From the NCBI GenBank assembly GCA_038212095.1, contig JBBQUW010000002.1, forward strand, positions 1 to 64,000: a stretch of 64,000 nt of DNA. The letters run 5' to 3'. The translations under genes and the position numbers were made by a program. The notes under the pieces are model-generated. The model ran no database searches. It was not told the DNA's origin and worked only from the letters and a program-made list of their open reading frames with translations. Below, one piece after another: positions 62,056 to 64,000 of this stretch. Source of the DNA: JAICYJ01 sp038212095 (GTDB taxonomy: Bacteria; Actinomycetota; Thermoleophilia; Gaiellales; JAICJC01). Numbering within the stretch: position 1 is the first letter of the stretch; the number at the start of each line of letters is the position of its first letter.

Positions 62056-62897
62056 CAGCCGTTCTCCTCCCCGCTCTGCTCTCGCAGGTAGCGCTCGAAG
62101 TCCGCCGCCAGATCCTCTCCGGTGGGAGGATCCTCGGCGTCGGCCGCCGACTCGAGCTGCTCGACGTAGGCGCCCAGCTCGGGGTCGTCGGCAACGGCCG
62201 CCGCCACCCTGACGGCGTACTCGCTGGCGGCGCGCTCCAGATCGCCGCTGGGCGGCGGCGTGCCGGCCAGGTCGGCCAACCGCTCGAGCAGTGCGACGGC
62301 CGCGCGCGGGTTGGGTGTCGCCGAGATGTAGTGCGGCGTAGCCGCCCACAGGCTGGCCGAGCGCAGATCCGCCCGGGCGCAGGCGTCGTGCAGCACGCCC
62401 ACGATGCCGGTCGGCCCCTCGTAGTTCGAGCGCGTCAGACCCAGCCGCGCGATCAGCTCGTCGTCAGAGGCGGTGGACGAGACCGGTACCGGCCGCGTGT
62501 GCGGCGTGTCCGCCAGCAACGCGCCAAGCGTCACGACCAGCTCGACGCGCATCGTGCGGGCCAGGCCACATATCGCGTCGGCGTACCCGCGCCAGCGCAT
62601 GTTCGGCTCCGGTCCGATCACGATCACGATGTCGTGCGGCTCGGATGCCAGAAACTCGGTGTCCGGCCACTCCACGCTGCGCACGTAGCCATCGTGCAGC
62701 GTGACGCTTGGCCGCGTCTGCTGGTAGTCGATGAACGGATCGGGGTCGATCACCGCGAACCGCTCGGCGTCGGTGACGGCGCGCAGGTAGCCGGCCGCCA
62801 GGCTGGCCGCCCCGCCGGCATCGTTCCAGCCGCGGAAGGCCGCAACCATGGTCGGCCGCTTCAGCTTCGGCGTCGATTCGATCGTGATCACGTCCAC
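62055..62897 (-). CDS. PAC2 family protein
   Basis: The 280-residue cytoplasmic protein is of the PAC2 (proteasome assembly chaperone 2) family widespread in actinobacteria. Visible motifs are MVAAFRGWNDAGGAASLAAGYL at the N-terminus and PHDIVIVIGPEPNMRWRGYADA in the core, then VVTLGALLADTPHTRP. An acidic C-terminal tail follows. Archaeal and eukaryotic relatives aid proteasome assembly; the bacterial function is not settled. It overlaps the thioredoxin-TPR gene and is divergent from the MarP-like protease. Confidence 0.88.
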   Translation of the reverse strand: MDVITIESTPKLKRPTMVAAFRGWNDAGGAASLAAGYLRAVTDAERFAVIDPDPFIDYQQTRPSVTLHDGYVRSVEWPDTEFLASEPHDIVIVIGPEPNMRWRGYADAICGLARTMRVELVVTLGALLADTPHTRPVPVSSTASDDELIARLGLTRSNYEGPTGIVGVLHDACARADLRSASLWAATPHYISATPNPRAAVALLERLADLAGTPPPSGDLERAASEYAVRVAAAVADDPELGAYVEQLESAADAEDPPTGEDLAADFERYLREQSGEENG

Positions 62898-62941
62898 GCT
62901 GGAAGTGTCGCACAGCTTCCGAATCCGCCGATACTACGGCC

Positions 62942-64000
62942 GTGACACGCGTCGATCTCGTCGTGATCGTGTGGGTGGCCCTCTCGGCCGCGATCGGCTT
63001 TCGCCGGGGCCTGGTCGGCCAGGCGCTGGCGCTGGGCGGCTTCGCACTGGGCGCCCTGATCGGCTCGCGGGTCGGGCCGTACGCGCTCTCGGCCGGCGCG
63101 CGCGAGAGCTGGCAACCGGTGGCCGCGCTGGCGGGAGCCCTGATCGGCGGCCTGGTGGTGCAGGTCGCCACTGGCTCGCTGGCCGCGATGCTGCGGCGCC
63201 GCTTCCTGCGCGAGCCGCTGGCAACTCTGGACGGCATCGGCGGGCTGGTGGTGGGCAGCGCGCTCGGCCTGGCCGTTGTCTGGATGCTGGCCGTGACGGC
63301 GCTCCACCAGCCATCGCTCGGGCTACGTGGCGACGTGCAGCGATCGTCGATCCTGCCGCGGCTCGTGCGCTGGCTGCCGGCACAGACGCTGCTGGACGCG
63401 ATCGCCCGGCTGGATCAGCTGCCGGTGCTGCCCGTGGGCGGCGTGCGATCGCTCCCGGCTCCGGACGCGGCGGTATCGCGACTGTCGGCGGTGCGCCGGG
63501 CTGCGGCCGGCGTGGTGCTGGTCGAAGGCACGTCCTGCGGCCTCACGCTGCAGGGCACCGGTTGGGTGGTTCGGCCCGGACTAGTCGCGACCAACGCACA
63601 CGTGGTCGCGGGCGAGCACGACACCGAGGTGCGTCTGGGCGGCTCGACGCTGAGTGCCACCCCGGTCTACATCAGCGCGTCGACCGACGTGGCGCTGCTG
63701 CGGGTGAGCGGGCTTTCGGCGCCCACGTTGCCCACGCTTGTGAGCCCCCGCAGCGGCACACGGGTGGCGTTGCTGGGTCACCCGGGCGGCGGACCGCTGA
63801 CGGCCGCGCCGGGGTCGATCGGCGCGCGCGCGCAGGTGCTGGCCCCGGACGCCTATGGCCGCGGACACGCCTTCCGGATGGTGGTGCCGATCCGCGGCAC
63901 GGTGCTCCACGGCGACAGCGGCGGCCCGGTGGTCGATCGCAGCGGCCGGGTCGTGGCGATGATGTTCGCGGCCGCGGACGGCGGCGGAGGCGGCTACGGC
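62942..64000 (+). CDS. MarP-like membrane serine protease (CvpA-trypsin), partial
   Basis: 353 codons are present and the gene runs off the window end. The N-terminal CvpA-type membrane domain has four helices (about residues 1-125: VDLVVIVWVALSAAIGF, LALGGFALGALIGSRVG and two more). A linker and a chymotrypsin-like periplasmic protease follow. The catalytic triad is His220 in ATNAHVVAG, Asp249 in TDVALLRV and Ser326 in GDSGGP. In Mycobacterium tuberculosis, MarP is needed for acid and oxidative stress resistance, with activity controlled by a disulfide; here a Cys lies in GTSCGLTL. The GTG follows a GATACT box by six bases, which suggests leaderless initiation. Confidence 0.88.
   Translation, partial: MTRVDLVVIVWVALSAAIGFRRGLVGQALALGGFALGALIGSRVGPYALSAGARESWQPVAALAGALIGGLVVQVATGSLAAMLRRRFLREPLATLDGIGGLVVGSALGLAVVWMLAVTALHQPSLGLRGDVQRSSILPRLVRWLPAQTLLDAIARLDQLPVLPVGGVRSLPAPDAAVSRLSAVRRAAAGVVLVEGTSCGLTLQGTGWVVRPGLVATNAHVVAGEHDTEVRLGGSTLSATPVYISASTDVALLRVSGLSAPTLPTLVSPRSGTRVALLGHPGGGPLTAAPGSIGARAQVLAPDAYGRGHAFRMVVPIRGTVLHGDSGGPVVDRSGRVVAMMFAAADGGGGGYG

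Noticed and set aside
60098..62194. A 698-codon minus-strand frame
   Set aside because: It overlaps the thioesterase and bicupin genes antisense and the real thioredoxin-TPR gene in another frame, with no family signal.

Overview
The window is high-GC, densely packed bacterial chromosome with short or overlapping gene junctions. It most likely comes from an actinobacterium of the Thermoleophilia/Solirubrobacterales type. Supporting signs are two actinobacterial-type proteins (a PAC2-family protein and a MarP-like CvpA-trypsin membrane protease), many probable leaderless genes with a TANNNT -10 box 6-8 bases before the start codon, and frequent GTG starts. This placement is an inference; there is no rRNA or other marker gene here.

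Layout. 1-2361 is a loose, eroded stretch with a beta-propeller gene tail, two small uncharacterised genes and otherwise no convincing coding. 2362-14199 holds an aldo/keto reductase, a secreted NAGPA-type glycosidase with an ArsR regulator opposite a thioredoxin, a glycogen-debranching-type glycosidase, threonine synthase under a SAM-I riboswitch, a flavin amine oxidase, a siroheme nitrite/sulfite reductase opposite a GntR regulator, a lipoprotein and a NlpC/P60 cell-wall hydrolase. 14291-23717 is a polyamine/GABA locus: a complete ABC importer (ATPase, binding protein, two permeases), two class-III aminotransferases, a PucR regulator and a saccharopine-dehydrogenase-like enzyme. 23921-26038 holds a small basic protein and glucose-6-phosphate isomerase.

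26110-41536 is dominated by branched-chain amino-acid synthesis: a leucine-rich leader peptide, leuA, leuB, ilvB, ilvN, ilvC, then an RNase II-type exoribonuclease, and leuC-leuD further on; ilvD lies at 55611-57323. Between these is a tightly coupled gene set (34546-39532) for lipid modification: alpha/beta hydrolase, small membrane protein, FAD oxidoreductase, DUF1365, cyclopropane-fatty-acid synthase and SDR. A family of GGTGCC(A/T)GGCACC palindromes is scattered through this part and culminates in a 136-bp tandem repeat just before the pnt transhydrogenase operon.

41913-55561 carries pntA1-A2-B, a dihaem cytochrome c, a frameshifted M20 peptidase, an SNF2-family helicase, a three-subunit molybdenum hydroxylase and a subtilisin-like protease. 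55611-64000 carries ilvD, a small overlapping gene, a maleylacetate-reductase-like enzyme, an EamA transporter, an esterase divergent from a hotdog thioesterase and bicupin pair, a thioredoxin-TPR protein, a PAC2 protein and the start of the MarP-like protease, which runs off the end. No rRNA, tRNA, CRISPR array or intact insertion sequence was seen.
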